Under the pieces are notes generated by a model. It ran no database searches. It saw only the letters and a program-made list of their open reading frames with translations, and was not told the DNA's origin. DNA of 64,000 bases, taken from Nocardioides agri (GTDB taxonomy: Bacteria; Actinomycetota; Actinomycetes; Propionibacteriales; Nocardioidaceae). Below are positions 18,534 through 29,977 of this stretch, piece by piece. Made by a program: the position numbers and the translations under genes. Where the stretch lies: assembly GCF_013778305.1 (NCBI RefSeq), contig NZ_JACEIC010000002.1, positions 62,001 to 126,000 of the forward strand, in the 5' to 3' direction. Position 1 is the stretch's first letter, and the number at the start of each line of letters is the position of its first letter.

Positions 18534-21203
18534 TCAGGCCCCCACCTTGCCGACCTCGGTCGTCACGACCGCGAGCGCCTCGTCGATGCGGGAGGCATCG
18601 GTGCCGCCACCCTGCGCGACGTCGGCCTTCCCGCCGCCCTTGCCGCCGACGAGCGGGCCGACGGCGCGGACCAGGTCGTTGGCGCTCAGGCCGCGGGCCT
18701 GGGCCTCGTCGTTGAGCGCGGCGACCACGGCGACCTTGCCGTCGGCGGCACCGATGATCACGACGACACCGGGCTCATCCTGCGGCAGGCGACCGCGGAC
18801 GTCGAGCGCCAGCGTGCGCACGTCGCCGCCGCCCGCGCCGTCGGCACGGTGCGCGACCACGTTGACCGGCCCGACCTTCGCAGCGCCGGCCGCGAGCTCG
18901 CCACCGGCGGCCAGGAGCTGGCCGACGCGCACCTTCTCGATCTCCTTCTCCGCGGCCCGGAGCTTCTCGACGATGTCGTGAACGCGCTCCGGCAGCTGCT
19001 CGGGGCGCACCTTGAGCGTCTCGGAGAGCTGGTTGACCAGCACGTGCTCGCGAGCGAGGAAGCGGTAGGCGTCGCTGCCCACGAGGGCCTCGACCCGGCG
19101 CACGCCGGAGCCGATGGACGACTCGCCGAGCAGCTTGATGACGCCGAGCTTGCCGGAGCTGCCGGCGTGGGTGCCACCACAGAGCTCGCGGGCCCAGTCG
19201 CCCACGGAGACGACGCGCACCTGGTCGCCGTACTTCTCCCCGAAGAGGGCCATCGCGCCGGAGGCGACCGCCTCCTTCTGGGTCATGATCTCGGCCTGCA
19301 CGGCGAGGTCGTCGAGCACGACGTCGTTGACCCGCGCCTCGACGTCGGCCATCACCGACGCCGGGACCGCGCCGGTGGCGGAGAAGTCGAAGCGGAAGCG
19401 GCCCGGGGCGTTCTCCGAGCCAGCCTGCGTCGCGGTCTCCCCCAGCGCCTCGCGGAACGCCTTGTGCACCATGTGGGTCGCGGTGTGGGCGCGCGAGATC
19501 GAGCGTCGCCGCTCGAGGTCGACGGCCGCGTGCGCGGCGAGGCCCGCCGCGACCTCGCCGTCGAGGACCCGGGCCTTGTGCACGATCAGGCCGGTGACCG
19601 GCGACTGCACGTCGTAGACCTCGAGCCGGGCGCCGTTGGCGAGCTCGATGACGCCCTGGTCGGCGAGCTGGCCGCCGCCCTCGGCGTAGAACGGGGTGCG
19701 GTCGAGCACGATCTCGACCTCGTCACCAGGACCCGCGGAGGCCACGACGCCGCCGCCGGCGACGATGCCGCGCACGCTGCCCTCGTCGGTCGTCGTCTCG
19801 TATCCGGTGAACTCCACGGGACGGCCCATCGAGTCCGCGACCTCGCGGTAGGCGGACGCGTCGCGGTGCTGGCCCTTCTTGGCGCGGGCGTCGTCCTTGG
19901 CGCGCTGCCGCTGCTCGTTCATGAGCCGGCGGAAGCCCTCCTCGTCGACGGAGAGGCCCTGCTCCGCGGCCATCTCGAGGGTGATGTCGATCGGGAAGCC
20001 GTAGGTGTCGTGCAGGGCGAACGCCTTGTCGCCGGAGAGCTGGCTGCCCCCCGCCTGCTTCACCTCGGTGGTCGCCAGGTCGAAGATCGAGGTGCCCGCG
20101 CGCAGCGTCTGCCGGAACGCGTGCTCCTCGGCGTAGGCGACGGTCGAGATCCGCTCCCAGTCCTGGTGCAGCTGGGTGTAGGTCTCCCCCATCTTGTCGC
20201 GGCTGATCGGCATCAGCTCGGGCAGCGCGGGGTCCTCGTAGCCCAGCAGCCGCATCGACCGGACCGCGCGGCGCAGCAGGCGGCGGAGCACGTAGCCGCG
20301 CGCCTCGTTGCCGGGCGTGACCCCGTCGGCGATCAGCATCATCGAGCTGCGCACGTGGTCGGCGACCACGCGGAACCGGACGTCGTCGTCGTGGTTCGCG
20401 CCGTAGCGCCGGCCCGACAGCTGCTCGGCCATCTGGATGACCGGGAACATCACGTCGATCTCGTACATGTTGTCGACGCCCTGCGTCAGGAACGCGACCC
20501 GCTCCAGGCCCATGCCGGTGTCGATGTTCTTCTTCGGCAGCGAGCCGGCGATGTCGAAGTCCTCCTTGGACCGCACCGCGCTGAGCTCGTCCTGCATGAA
20601 GACGAGGTTCCAGAACTCCAGGTACCGGTCCTCGGCGGAGAAGTCACCGTCGGCGCCGTACGCCGGACCACGGTCGATCAGGATCTCCGAGCATGGGCCG
20701 CCAGGTCCCGGCACGCCCATCGACCAGTAGTTCTCCTTCTTGCCCAGCCGCGCGATCCGGTCGTCGGGCAGACCGGTGATCTTGCGCCACAGCGCGACCG
20801 CCTCGGCGTCGTCGACGTAGACGCTCGGGTAGAGCTTGGCCTCGTCGAAGCCCCACCCGCCGTCGGCCTGCGACTTGGTGACCAGGTCCCACGCGAGCTC
20901 GATCGCGTGCTCCTTGAAGTAGTCGCCGAAGGAGAAGTTGCCGCACATCTCGAAGAACGTGCCGTGCCGGCTGGTCTTGCCGACGTCCTCGATGTCGGGC
21001 GTGCGCACGCACTTCTGGACGCTGGCCGCGCGGGTGTACGGCGGCGTCTCCTGGCCGAGGAAGTAGGGCTTGAACGGCACCATGCCGGCGTTGACGAACA
21101 GCAGGTTCGGGTCGTCGAGCAGCAGCGATGCGGACGGCACCGGGGTGTGGCCATCGCGCTCGAAGTGAGCGACGAACCTCCGGCGAATCTCCGCGGTGTC
21201 CAT
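18534..21203 (-). CDS. alaS: Alanyl-tRNA synthetase
   Basis: AlaRS charges tRNA-Ala. The 889-residue protein has the full set of domains: class II catalytic core beginning MDTAEIRRRFVAHFERDGH, the editing domain with HTATHMVHKAF (zinc-binding His pair) and CGGTHAGSSGKLG, and the C-terminal C-Ala domain with a Gly-rich stretch GGKGGGKADVAQGGG. Length matches the family. ATG 21203 shares a base with the stop of the small membrane protein gene, and ruvX follows. Confidence 0.98.
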   Translation of the reverse strand: MDTAEIRRRFVAHFERDGHTPVPSASLLLDDPNLLFVNAGMVPFKPYFLGQETPPYTRAASVQKCVRTPDIEDVGKTSRHGTFFEMCGNFSFGDYFKEHAIELAWDLVTKSQADGGWGFDEAKLYPSVYVDDAEAVALWRKITGLPDDRIARLGKKENYWSMGVPGPGGPCSEILIDRGPAYGADGDFSAEDRYLEFWNLVFMQDELSAVRSKEDFDIAGSLPKKNIDTGMGLERVAFLTQGVDNMYEIDVMFPVIQMAEQLSGRRYGANHDDDVRFRVVADHVRSSMMLIADGVTPGNEARGYVLRRLLRRAVRSMRLLGYEDPALPELMPISRDKMGETYTQLHQDWERISTVAYAEEHAFRQTLRAGTSIFDLATTEVKQAGGSQLSGDKAFALHDTYGFPIDITLEMAAEQGLSVDEEGFRRLMNEQRQRAKDDARAKKGQHRDASAYREVADSMGRPVEFTGYETTTDEGSVRGIVAGGGVVASAGPGDEVEIVLDRTPFYAEGGGQLADQGVIELANGARLEVYDVQSPVTGLIVHKARVLDGEVAAGLAAHAAVDLERRRSISRAHTATHMVHKAFREALGETATQAGSENAPGRFRFDFSATGAVPASVMADVEARVNDVVLDDLAVQAEIMTQKEAVASGAMALFGEKYGDQVRVVSVGDWARELCGGTHAGSSGKLGVIKLLGESSIGSGVRRVEALVGSDAYRFLAREHVLVNQLSETLKVRPEQLPERVHDIVEKLRAAEKEIEKVRVGQLLAAGGELAAGAAKVGPVNVVAHRADGAGGGDVRTLALDVRGRLPQDEPGVVVIIGAADGKVAVVAALNDEAQARGLSANDLVRAVGPLVGGKGGGKADVAQGGGTDASRIDEALAVVTTEVGKVGA

Positions 21204-21514
21204 CAGTTGCTGCCTTCCTGCTTCGTGTGATCGGGGGTGTGATCCGGGGTCTGGTCGGTGGTGATCGCCTTGTGGCGACCGCCGGTGAGCTCGGGAGCTC
21301 CATGAGGCACGAGCCCGAGCTTCTCGCGCAACTCCGATTCCTTCTCGGCCCGGCCCTGGGCCACCTCGTCGCGGACCAGCCGCGCGCCCAGCTCGAGGGC
21401 GCCGACCCGGTCCTTGAGACCGTCGACCGTCAGCACCTCGGCCGCGCGCCGGCCCCGCACCATCACGTAGACGGCGGTGCCGGCCCCGGCGACGAACCAG
21501 AGCCCGCGTCTCAT
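21203..21514 (-). CDS. Small membrane protein (DUF6167-like)
   Basis: This 103-residue protein has one N-terminal hydrophobic segment (MRRGLWFVAGAGTAVYVMV) and a hydrophilic rest with a charged helical part. The tail holds the near-repeat TPDHTPDHT. The ATG at 21514 overlaps the upstream gene's stop as ATGA, so I prefer it to an upstream GTG that would add 16 residues. It resembles a family found next to alaS in actinobacteria; no function is known. It ends one base into the alaS start. Confidence 0.75.
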   Translation of the reverse strand: MRRGLWFVAGAGTAVYVMVRGRRAAEVLTVDGLKDRVGALELGARLVRDEVAQGRAEKESELREKLGLVPHGAPELTGGRHKAITTDQTPDHTPDHTKQEGSN

Positions 21515-22011
21515 GCGGCCGAGCCCTCCCCGTCGAGGCCGGCCCGTTGCCGGGCCTGCCACTCGCGGCGCGCCTCGCGGGTGTCGGCCTTGCGCTGCTT
21601 GCGGGAGCGCCGGACCTCCCGCTTCATCTCGAACCAGACCCGGTTGCGGGTCTCCGCGTCCAGCGCGCGGCGGACGCCGTACGCGAGCGAGGCGGCCTTG
21701 ACCACGGTCTCCCGCAGCACCAGGTCGGCGAAGAGCGCCGACCCGACCGGCGGCGAGGGTGTGCCGGGGTCGGTGGTCGGGCTGCCGAGGTCGGTGATCA
21801 CGAACTCGGTCGGCTGCCGGGGCGGCTCCGCGCGGGTCAGCCGGCGCTCCAGGTCGGCCAGCCGGTCGCGCAGCTCGTCGGTCTCCGTGCGGGCCCGTGC
21901 CAGCTCACGCTCGGTGCGCTTCCTGGCCCGCACCTGGGCGAGCGCGAGCACCAGCGCGACCAGCGCCAGCCCTCCCGCCACCGCGGGCACGATCCAGTCC
22001 TGCATGATCAC
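21511..22011 (-). CDS. Membrane-anchored coiled-coil protein of unknown function
   Basis: This 166-residue protein has an N-terminal transmembrane segment (about residues 7-26), a heptad-like charged helix with Arg/Glu/Leu (residues 30-64), a Pro/Thr linker and a basic C-terminal helix rich in Arg. The start is GTG 22011 or ATG 22005. It overlaps the next small membrane protein gene by 4 bp and so belongs to the alaS operon. Similar DUF948-like proteins occur here in actinobacteria. I cannot give it a role. Confidence 0.72.
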   Translation of the reverse strand: MIMQDWIVPAVAGGLALVALVLALAQVRARKRTERELARARTETDELRDRLADLERRLTRAEPPRQPTEFVITDLGSPTTDPGTPSPPVGSALFADLVLRETVVKAASLAYGVRRALDAETRNRVWFEMKREVRRSRKQRKADTREARREWQARQRAGLDGEGSAA

Positions 22012-22029
22012 CGACCCTATCGCGGGGTG

Positions 22030-23385
22030 TCAGGAGCCGCGGATGAGGCGGCGGACGCGGTCCCAGCGCTCCTTGATCGCGGCCTCCGCCCCGAGGGAGG
22101 TGGGCTGGTAGTAGGCGCGGTCGAGGACGGTGTCGGGTGCGTACTGCTGCTCGGCGATGCCGAACGGCGCGTCGTGGCTGTACTGGTAGGTCGCGCCGTG
22201 GCCGAGCTTCTTCGCCCCCGAGTAGTGGGCGTCGCGCAGGTGCGGCGGCACCTGCCCGATCCGCCCGGCCCGGACGTCGGCGATCGCCGCCCCGATCGCG
22301 GTGGTGACCGCGTTCGACTTCGGGGCGACGGCGAGCGCGATCGTGGCGTGCGCCAGCGTCAGCTGGGCCTCCGGCATGCCGATCAGCTGGACCGTCTGCG
22401 CGGCGGCGACGGCGGTCGTGAGCGCGGTCGGGTCGGCGAGGCCGATGTCCTCCGAGGCCAGGATCATCAGCCGGCGGGCGATGAAGCGCGGGTCCTCCCC
22501 CGCCTCGATCATCCGCGCGAGGTAGTGCAGCGCGGCGTCCGCGTCCGAGCCCCGCACGGACTTGATGAAGGCGCTGACGACGTCGTAGTGCTGGTCGCCC
22601 TGGCGGTCGTAGCGGACCGCGGCCTGGTCGACCGCGGTCTCCGCCGTCGCCAGGTCGACGACGTCCAGGCCCTGGGCCGCCGCGGCGCCGGCCGCGGCCT
22701 CGAGGTAGGTCAGCGAGCGCCGGGCGTCGCCACCCGCGAGCCGCACCAGGTGCTCCAGCGCGTCGTCGTCGACCGCCGTCGCGCCGCCGAGACCGCGCTC
22801 GTCGGCGATCGCCTGGTCGAGCACCGCGCGGACGTCGTCGTCGGTGAGCGGCTGCAGCCGCAGCAGCAGGCTGCGCGACATCAGCGGCGAGATCACGCTG
22901 AAGAACGGGTTCTCGGTGGTCGCGGCGACCAGGGTCACCCAGCGGTTCTCGACGCCCGGCAGGAGGGCGTCCTGCTGCGCCTTGCTGAACCGGTGCACCT
23001 CGTCGACGAACAGCACGGTCTCCCGGCCCGTGGCGACGAGCTCCGCGCGGGCGCCGTCGATCGCCGCCCGCACCTCCTTGACCCCCGCCGACACCGCGGA
23101 CACCTCCACGAAGCGCCGGTCGGTCTGCTGGCTGACGATCGACGCGATCGTGGTCTTGCCGGTGCCGGGCGGCCCCCACAGCAGCAGCGACATCGACTGG
23201 TCACCCTCGACCAGCCGCCGCAGCGGCGAGCCGGGGGCGCGCAGCTGCTCCTGCCCCACGAGCTCCTCGAGCGTGCGCGGCCGCATCCGTACCGCCAGCG
23301 GCGCTGACGCGTGCGTGTTGGCGTTCAACGAGCCGCCCCCGGTCCGCGGTGCGGAACCGGGGGCGTCGAAGAGTCCTTCGTCCAC
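22030..23385 (-). CDS. rarA: Replication-associated recombination protein A (AAA+ ATPase)
   Basis: RarA (MgsA/WRNIP1 family) acts at stalled replication forks. The 451-residue protein has a Walker [10 protein letters not shown] at 71-79, a Walker B-type [15 protein letters not shown] and sensor ATTENPFF. The C-terminal region with [18 protein letters not shown] and [16 protein letters not shown] is diagnostic of RarA rather than RuvB. It starts at GTG 23385. The gene lies after the oligopeptide transporter operon and before the alaS operon. Confidence 0.95.
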   Translation of the reverse strand: MDEGLFDAPGSAPRTGGGSLNANTHASAPLAVRMRPRTLEELVGQEQLRAPGSPLRRLVEGDQSMSLLLWGPPGTGKTTIASIVSQQTDRRFVEVSAVSAGVKEVRAAIDGARAELVATGRETVLFVDEVHRFSKAQQDALLPGVENRWVTLVAATTENPFFSVISPLMSRSLLLRLQPLTDDDVRAVLDQAIADERGLGGATAVDDDALEHLVRLAGGDARRSLTYLEAAAGAAAAQGLDVVDLATAETAVDQAAVRYDRQGDQHYDVVSAFIKSVRGSDADAALHYLARMIEAGEDPRFIARRLMILASEDIGLADPTALTTAVAAAQTVQLIGMPEAQLTLAHATIALAVAPKSNAVTTAIGAAIADVRAGRIGQVPPHLRDAHYSGAKKLGHGATYQYSHDAPFGIAEQQYAPDTVLDRAYYQPTSLGAEAAIKERWDRVRRLIRGS

Positions 23386-23416
23386 GCGCTCAGGCTAGGC
23401 GGTCGGTGGCGACGGC

Positions 23417-24714
<1,298 letters not shown>

Positions 24715-24718
<4 letters not shown>

Positions 24719-25764
24719 CGTTCCTCCACCAGGTCCGGAGCGATCTCCGGCAGTACTTCACGCTCGTAGACAGCGTCGGGGTCGGGGATGTGGCACCGCT
24801 TGAGGTGTCCCTCGCTGCGCTGGCCCGGCACCAGCTCGGGCAGCGTCGTCACGCACAGGTTCCCCGGGACCTTGTCGCGGTGCGTGCACCGCGGGTGGAA
24901 TGCGCACCCGGTGGGCGGCTGCAGCAGGCTGGGCGGGTTGCCCGGGATCGGGATCAGCCGCGCCGAGGTGTCACCGGCGACGTCCGGGATGCTGGAGATC
25001 AGGCCCCAGGTGTAGGGCATCTCGGGGTGCGTCAGGATCTCCTTGGTCGTGCCGTACTCGACGGCGCGACCGGCGTACATCACCAGCACGTCGTCGGCCA
25101 TCTCGGCCACGACGCCCAGGTCGTGGGTGATGATGATGATGCCGGCGTCGAAGTCGCGCTGCAGGTCCTGGAGCAGGTCCAGGATCTGCGCCTGCACGGT
25201 CACGTCGAGTGCGGTCGTCGGCTCGTCGGCGATCAGGAGCGCCGGGTTGTTGATCAGGCCCATCGCGATCATCGCGCGCTGCCGCATGCCGCCGGAGAAC
25301 TGGTGCGGGTAGTCGTCGACGCGGCGGTCGGGCTGCGGGATGCCGACCCGCTCCAGCATCTCGATCGTGCGGGCACGCGCAGCCTTCTTGCTGACGTCGT
25401 GGTGCACGCGGTAGGCCTCGCCGATCTGGTTGCCGACCGTGTAGTACGGGTGCATCGCGGACAGCGGGTCCTGGAAGATCATCGCGACCTCCTTCCCGCG
25501 GTGCTTGCGCATGTCCTCGTTGGACAGCTGCAGCAGGTCGACCCCGTCGAGCAGGATCTGGCCGCTGACGTGCGCGTTGGTGCCGCGGTGCAGGCCCATG
25601 ATCGCCGAGCTCGACACCGACTTGCCGGAGCCGGACTCGCCCACGATGCCCAGCGTCTTGCCGCGCTCGAGGGTGTAGGACAGGCCGTCGGTCGCCTTGA
25701 CGATGCCGTCGTTGGTCGGGAAGTGGACCTTGAGGTCCACCACCGACAGGAGTGGGTTGCTCAT
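24715..25764 (-). CDS. Oligopeptide/dipeptide ABC transporter ATP-binding protein (OppD-like)
   Basis: This 349-residue partner ATPase has Walker [11 protein letters not shown], signature [23 protein letters not shown] as Walker B, and the C-terminal extension [19 protein letters not shown] with the conserved Cys pair. The start ATG 25764 lies 22 bases after the OppB-like stop. The two ATPases probably form a heterodimer with the two permeases. Confidence 0.93.
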
Positions 25765-25786
25765 GTGTCTCTCTCTACCCCCGTGC

Positions 25787-26803
25787 CTAGCCCAGCCGGA
25801 CGCGCGGGTCGATGACGGCGTACAGGATGTCGACGATGATGTTGGCCACGATCACGAACGTGCCCACGAGGATGACCAGGCCGACCATGGTCGGCAGGTC
25901 GTCGGCCGCGAACGCCTGCAGTGCGATGACGCCGAGGCCGTTGTAGGCGAACACGTTCTCGGTGATCAGCGCGCCACCGAGGAGGGTCGCGAAGTCCAGG
26001 CCGATCAGTGTGACGAGCGGGGTCAGCGCCGCGCGGAGCGCGTGCTTCGACACCAGCACACGCTGGGTGACGCCCTTGGACTTGGCGGTGCGGATGTAGT
26101 CCTCGCCCAGCGACTCGAGCACGTAGGACCGGGTGATCCGCACGTAGCCGGCCATGTACAGCAGCGCGAGCGTCAGCGCGGGCAGGAACAGGGCCGACAG
26201 CCAGCCGAAGAAGCCGCCGTCGGCGATCGTCTGGTACGCCGGGTAGTCGACGAGCCCCCATTTGATGCTCACGTACGTGATGAGGAACTTGCCGATGAAG
26301 AAGGAGGGGAACGCGTAGGCGATCAGCGTGAGACCGACCAGGCCGCGATCGAGGAAGGAGCCCTTGGTCATGGCCGCGAGGATGCCGAACAGCACGCCTC
26401 CGGTGACCCAGATGACCAGGGCGACGATCGCGATGGACGCGGAGATCGGCAGCGCCCCGGAGAGGATCTTGTTGACCGTCTGCTGGTTGACGAAGGAGAA
26501 GCCCAGGCAGGGCGCCTCGCAGTCGGTGACCAGCTTGGGGTTGTTGGCTCGCAGCTCCTCGTCAGCGGGGTACTGGCGCCCCTGGACGATGCCCTTGAGG
26601 AATTCGGTCCACTGGGTGATCCAGGGCTGGTCGTAACCGAGCGCGATCCGCGTCTGCTCGATCTGCTCCTCGTTGCAGTTCTTGCCGCAGGCCTGCTTCG
26701 CGGGGTCCGAGGGGACCGCGAAGAACAGGACGTAGGTCACGAACGTCAGGGCGAGGATCAGCAGCGCCCCGATCAGCAGGCGCCGGATGGCGTAGGCGAT
26801 CAC
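25787..26803 (-). CDS. Oligopeptide/dipeptide ABC transporter permease (OppB-like)
   Basis: This 338-residue permease has an N-terminal membrane helix, a large exterior loop with two Cys residues near position 40 (CGKNC) and the binding-protein-dependent transport domain. The EAA loop, needed for contact with the ATPase, reads RSYVLESLGEDYIRTAKSKGV. The start is GTG 26803. The gap from the solute-binding protein gene holds a strong hairpin. Confidence 0.92.
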   Translation of the reverse strand: MIAYAIRRLLIGALLILALTFVTYVLFFAVPSDPAKQACGKNCNEEQIEQTRIALGYDQPWITQWTEFLKGIVQGRQYPADEELRANNPKLVTDCEAPCLGFSFVNQQTVNKILSGALPISASIAIVALVIWVTGGVLFGILAAMTKGSFLDRGLVGLTLIAYAFPSFFIGKFLITYVSIKWGLVDYPAYQTIADGGFFGWLSALFLPALTLALLYMAGYVRITRSYVLESLGEDYIRTAKSKGVTQRVLVSKHALRAALTPLVTLIGLDFATLLGGALITENVFAYNGLGVIALQAFAADDLPTMVGLVILVGTFVIVANIIVDILYAVIDPRVRLG

Positions 26804-26902
26804 CGCATGCTCTCGATTCAGGTGGGGACTTCGGCCGGTCCGGCCGGGTGGAAACGGGCCTGGCGCCGTGGTGCGGCGCCGGTCCAGGGGTCTCGCAGGG
26901 TT

Positions 26903-26944
26903 GAGGTCGGGTGGACGACGACGATACGCCGTCCACCCGACCTC
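26903..26944. terminator. Strong hairpin between binding-protein and permease genes
   Basis: A perfect 15-bp inverted repeat (GAGGTCGGGTGGACG at 26903-26917 and its complement at 26930-26944) encloses a 12-base loop. It lies between the binding-protein gene and the OppB-like permease in a 190-bp gap on the same strand. There is no U-tract on the minus strand. Partial termination or mRNA stabilisation, giving more binding protein than permease, is the usual explanation. Confidence 0.6.
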
Positions 26945-26993
26945 GGGAACTACAGGGTGGTGCTGTCAGTCAGGTTGCGCTGGGCGCGACCAC

Positions 26994-28733
26994 TCAGTGC
27001 TCGACGCCGATGGCACCCAGGTCGGGGTACATCGAGGTCGACGGGGTGACCACGTAGCCGGTGACCTTCGAACCACGGATGTAGTAGTTCTTCAGCACGT
27101 ACAGCGGGATGTAGGCGGTGTCCTCACCCAGCTTCTCGTCAGCCTGCTGCAGGTAGCCGTTCTGCTCGTCGATGTCGGTCGAGTTGGCGGCCTGGTCGAC
27201 GATCTTCTCGAAGTCGGCGTCCTGGTAGCAGCCGTAGTCCTGACCACACGTGGTGGACGAGAAGTTCGGGCGGCTGTCGAACAGCGGCGGGATGACGGTC
27301 ATCGCGGACGGCCAGTCGGCACCCCAGCCGGCCATCATGACGTCGGACTCCTTCTCCGGCTTGGAGATGACGTCGTAGTAGGTGTCGGTCAGCGGGTCGA
27401 GCTTGGTCTCGAAGCCGGCCGCGTCCCAGTTCTCCTTGAGGACAGCAGCGATCTTGTCGTTGGTGTCGGTCTTGGAGTAGGTGAAGGTGATCGGGTACGG
27501 CATCTTCTCGCCGGAGCCCTCGAGGAGAGCCTTGGCGGCCTCGACGTCACCGGTGTTCGGGCCCGCGAAGGCCGGGTTGTCCTGGTAGCCACCCACACCG
27601 AAGTTCACGATCGACTCGGCGGTCGTCGCGGCGTACTCGCCACCACGGGCCTTGACGACACCCTCGATGTCGACCGCAGCGGCGAGCGCCTTGCGGACGT
27701 CGGGGTTGGTCATGCTCTTGAAGTTCGGGAGCAGGTAGAAGTTGTACGGCGAGTCCGTCAGCACCGCGCGGTCCTTGGCCGGACCCTGGATCTGGCTGTA
27801 GCGGGTCGGCGGGATCGTCGGGGCGGCCACGGCGTACTGGTCGTTGCCGGCGTCAGCGATGACGCGGTCGATGATCAGCTCGACGGAGGTGTCCGACGGG
27901 TTGATCTGGTACTCGATGGTGTCCGGCAGCGCCTCGCGCAGCGACGGGTCGTCGGTGGCTGCGTCGTACTGGTCGTTGCGGACCAGGGTCGCACCCTTGT
28001 TCTTGTCCCAGACGCCACCCTCGACCTTGTAGGGGCCGTTGGCGAGGACCTTCCACGTGGACTTGGCGCCCTCGTCGAAGTCCTTCTTGTACGGGTCCAT
28101 CATCGACAGCGACGCGGCAGCGAGCGGGAAGTCCGCCCACGGCTTGTTGAAGTGGTAGGTGATGGTCTTGCCGTCACACGTGATGGCCTTGTCGAAGGCC
28201 GCCTGCTGGGCCTCGGTCGCCTTGTAGGGACCCGGGTAGTCCTTGACGTCCAGGTAGCTCAGGATGTAGTTCGGGCCACCGGTGATGAGGTCGTTGGCGA
28301 ACACACGCGAGGCGCCGTAGGCGAAGTCCTCACACGTGATGTCCGAGCCGTCCTCCCACTTGATGCCGTCCTTGAGCGTGAAGGACCACTCGCTGGCGTC
28401 CTCATTGGGCGTACCCGTGTCGGTCGCGAGGTCGGCGACGGGCTTCGCAGCCTCGACCGGGTCCTCGGTCACCGGGAACGCGACCAGGCCGCGGTAGATG
28501 GTCCGGCGGAAGTTCGCGAGCTCGAGACCGTAGTAGATGCGCTGCGGGTCGGCGCTCTCGAAGGGGTAGTGCTGCAGGTAGTACAGCGTGCCTCCGGCGG
28601 TCGCCTCGGCGCTGTCGCTGGACTCCCCCGAGGACGGGTTGTCCGAGTCCCCATCGCCACCACAGGCGGCGAGGCTCAGCGCCAGTGCTCCTGCGGCTCC
28701 AACGGCGAACATCCGCTTCAGATAGTTCGGCAT
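26994..28733 (-). CDS. Oligopeptide-binding lipoprotein (extracellular solute-binding family 5)
   Basis: This 579-residue solute-binding protein feeds the OppBCDF-like importer. The lipobox LAAC places the lipidated Cys at 24, followed by a Ser/Asp/Glu-rich tether to about residue 47. Family-5 features include KDGIKWEDGSDITCEDFAYG and the C-terminal ADEKLGEDTAYIPLY. I chose ATG 28733, which has AAGGAG eight bases upstream; reading further upstream lacks a signal peptide. The specificity (di- or oligopeptides) cannot be read from sequence. It is the second gene of the operon. Confidence 0.92.
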   Translation of the reverse strand: MPNYLKRMFAVGAAGALALSLAACGGDGDSDNPSSGESSDSAEATAGGTLYYLQHYPFESADPQRIYYGLELANFRRTIYRGLVAFPVTEDPVEAAKPVADLATDTGTPNEDASEWSFTLKDGIKWEDGSDITCEDFAYGASRVFANDLITGGPNYILSYLDVKDYPGPYKATEAQQAAFDKAITCDGKTITYHFNKPWADFPLAAASLSMMDPYKKDFDEGAKSTWKVLANGPYKVEGGVWDKNKGATLVRNDQYDAATDDPSLREALPDTIEYQINPSDTSVELIIDRVIADAGNDQYAVAAPTIPPTRYSQIQGPAKDRAVLTDSPYNFYLLPNFKSMTNPDVRKALAAAVDIEGVVKARGGEYAATTAESIVNFGVGGYQDNPAFAGPNTGDVEAAKALLEGSGEKMPYPITFTYSKTDTNDKIAAVLKENWDAAGFETKLDPLTDTYYDVISKPEKESDVMMAGWGADWPSAMTVIPPLFDSRPNFSSTTCGQDYGCYQDADFEKIVDQAANSTDIDEQNGYLQQADEKLGEDTAYIPLYVLKNYYIRGSKVTGYVVTPSTSMYPDLGAIGVEH

Positions 28734-28838
28734 TGCTTCTCCTTCAGTGTGTGACTCGCCAGGCAAGTGGCGGCACGTTCGACGACGCGGTGCCGTCGAC
28801 AATCGGGGTGGTGGTGCTGCTGACCGGACGCGCGTGCG

Positions 28839-29840
28839 CTAACGATCAGCCTTCGGATCGAGCGCGTCGCGCAGGCCGTCGCCGACCAGGTTGAAGGTCA
28901 CGACGATGATCGCGATCAGCGCGGCGGGCGCGAAGAAGTAGATGAAGTCGGCCTGCGCGTAGTCGAGCGAGTCGGCCAGCACGTTGCCGAGGGTCGGCGT
29001 GGGCGGGTCGATGCCGACGCCCAGGAAGCTCAGCGCCGCCTCGGCCGAGACGAAGACCGGCATGTAGAGCGTGAACGTGATCAGGATCGGCGCCCACAGG
29101 TTCGGGAGGATCTCGCGGAAGTAGATGCGGAACCGCGAGGCACCGATCATCTTCGCGGCCTCGACGAACTCGCGCTCCCGGATCGAGAGCACCTGACCAC
29201 GGATCAGGCGACTGACACCTGTCCACCCGAACAGGCCCAGCACCGCGGTCACGTAGATCGCATTGGCCAGCGCCCCGTCGGGGAGGTTCAGGGTCTCGGT
29301 GATGAACTTCAGGCCCAGGCTGTAGAGCGCCAGCACCATCAGGGTCTGCGGGAAGGCCAGCGTCAGGTCGGTCACCCGGCCGAGCACGGCATCGGTCCAG
29401 CCGCCGGCGGCACCGGAGATCACGCCGACGATCACGCCGAGCCCGATCGAGATGATCGTCGCGATCAGCGCGATGCTGAGCGAGAACGTCATGCCGTACC
29501 AGATCCGCGAGAGCGCGTCACGGCCGATGCCGGGCTCGACGCCGAGCGGGTGGTCGGCGGAGATGCCGCCCCACTTGCCGATCGGGATCGTGTCCGGGCC
29601 GATCAGGTCCTGGTGCACGGTGTAGGGATCGAGGATGCCGGCCTTCACCAGGAACGGCGCCGCGATGGCCGCGAGCACGTAGGTCACGACGATACCGAGG
29701 GAGACCAGTGTCAGCTTGTCGCGCCGAAGGCGCCCCATCGCCAACTGGAACGGGGACTTCCCCTCGATGGCTCCCGGGGGCGCTCCTTCCGCCGTCACGG
29801 TGCCGGCGTCAACCGCACCGTGCGTCTCGAGGTCGCTCAT
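28839..29840 (-). CDS. Oligopeptide/dipeptide ABC transporter permease (OppC-like)
   Basis: This 333-residue permease has a cytosolic N-terminus, a first helix near residues 42-62, an exterior region and the transport domain. The EAA loop is SIREREFVEAAKMIGASRFRIYFREILPN. It is the first gene of the operon, in the order permease C, binding protein, permease B, ATPase D, ATPase F. Start ATG 29840. The 137-bp gap before aspS should hold the operon promoter. Confidence 0.92.
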   Translation of the reverse strand: MSDLETHGAVDAGTVTAEGAPPGAIEGKSPFQLAMGRLRRDKLTLVSLGIVVTYVLAAIAAPFLVKAGILDPYTVHQDLIGPDTIPIGKWGGISADHPLGVEPGIGRDALSRIWYGMTFSLSIALIATIISIGLGVIVGVISGAAGGWTDAVLGRVTDLTLAFPQTLMVLALYSLGLKFITETLNLPDGALANAIYVTAVLGLFGWTGVSRLIRGQVLSIREREFVEAAKMIGASRFRIYFREILPNLWAPILITFTLYMPVFVSAEAALSFLGVGIDPPTPTLGNVLADSLDYAQADFIYFFAPAALIAIIVVTFNLVGDGLRDALDPKADR

Positions 29841-29977
29841 TCACAGCCTTTCACGCATCGTGCACCGCCGGCAGGGATGCCCACGGCGCCTTGAACTGTA
29901 TGTCACATGTAGTTGCCGAACGGTCACCCGGACGTAACGATCTGGTCTCGACCCGTGGACAGGGTCCGTTCGGCCGA
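29841..29977. other. Gap between aspS and the oligopeptide operon
   Basis: This 137-bp region lies after the aspS stop and before the first transporter gene, both on the minus strand. It is less GC-rich near 29895-29935 (TGTATGTCACATGTAGTTG), which is where a promoter would be expected. I see no clear -35/-10 pair and no terminator hairpin for aspS. Confidence 0.4.

Noticed and set aside
18123..21230. A 1000-codon plus-strand frame opposite alaS and ruvX
   Set aside because: It mirrors alaS codon for codon in a frame with few stops and has no recognisable domain.
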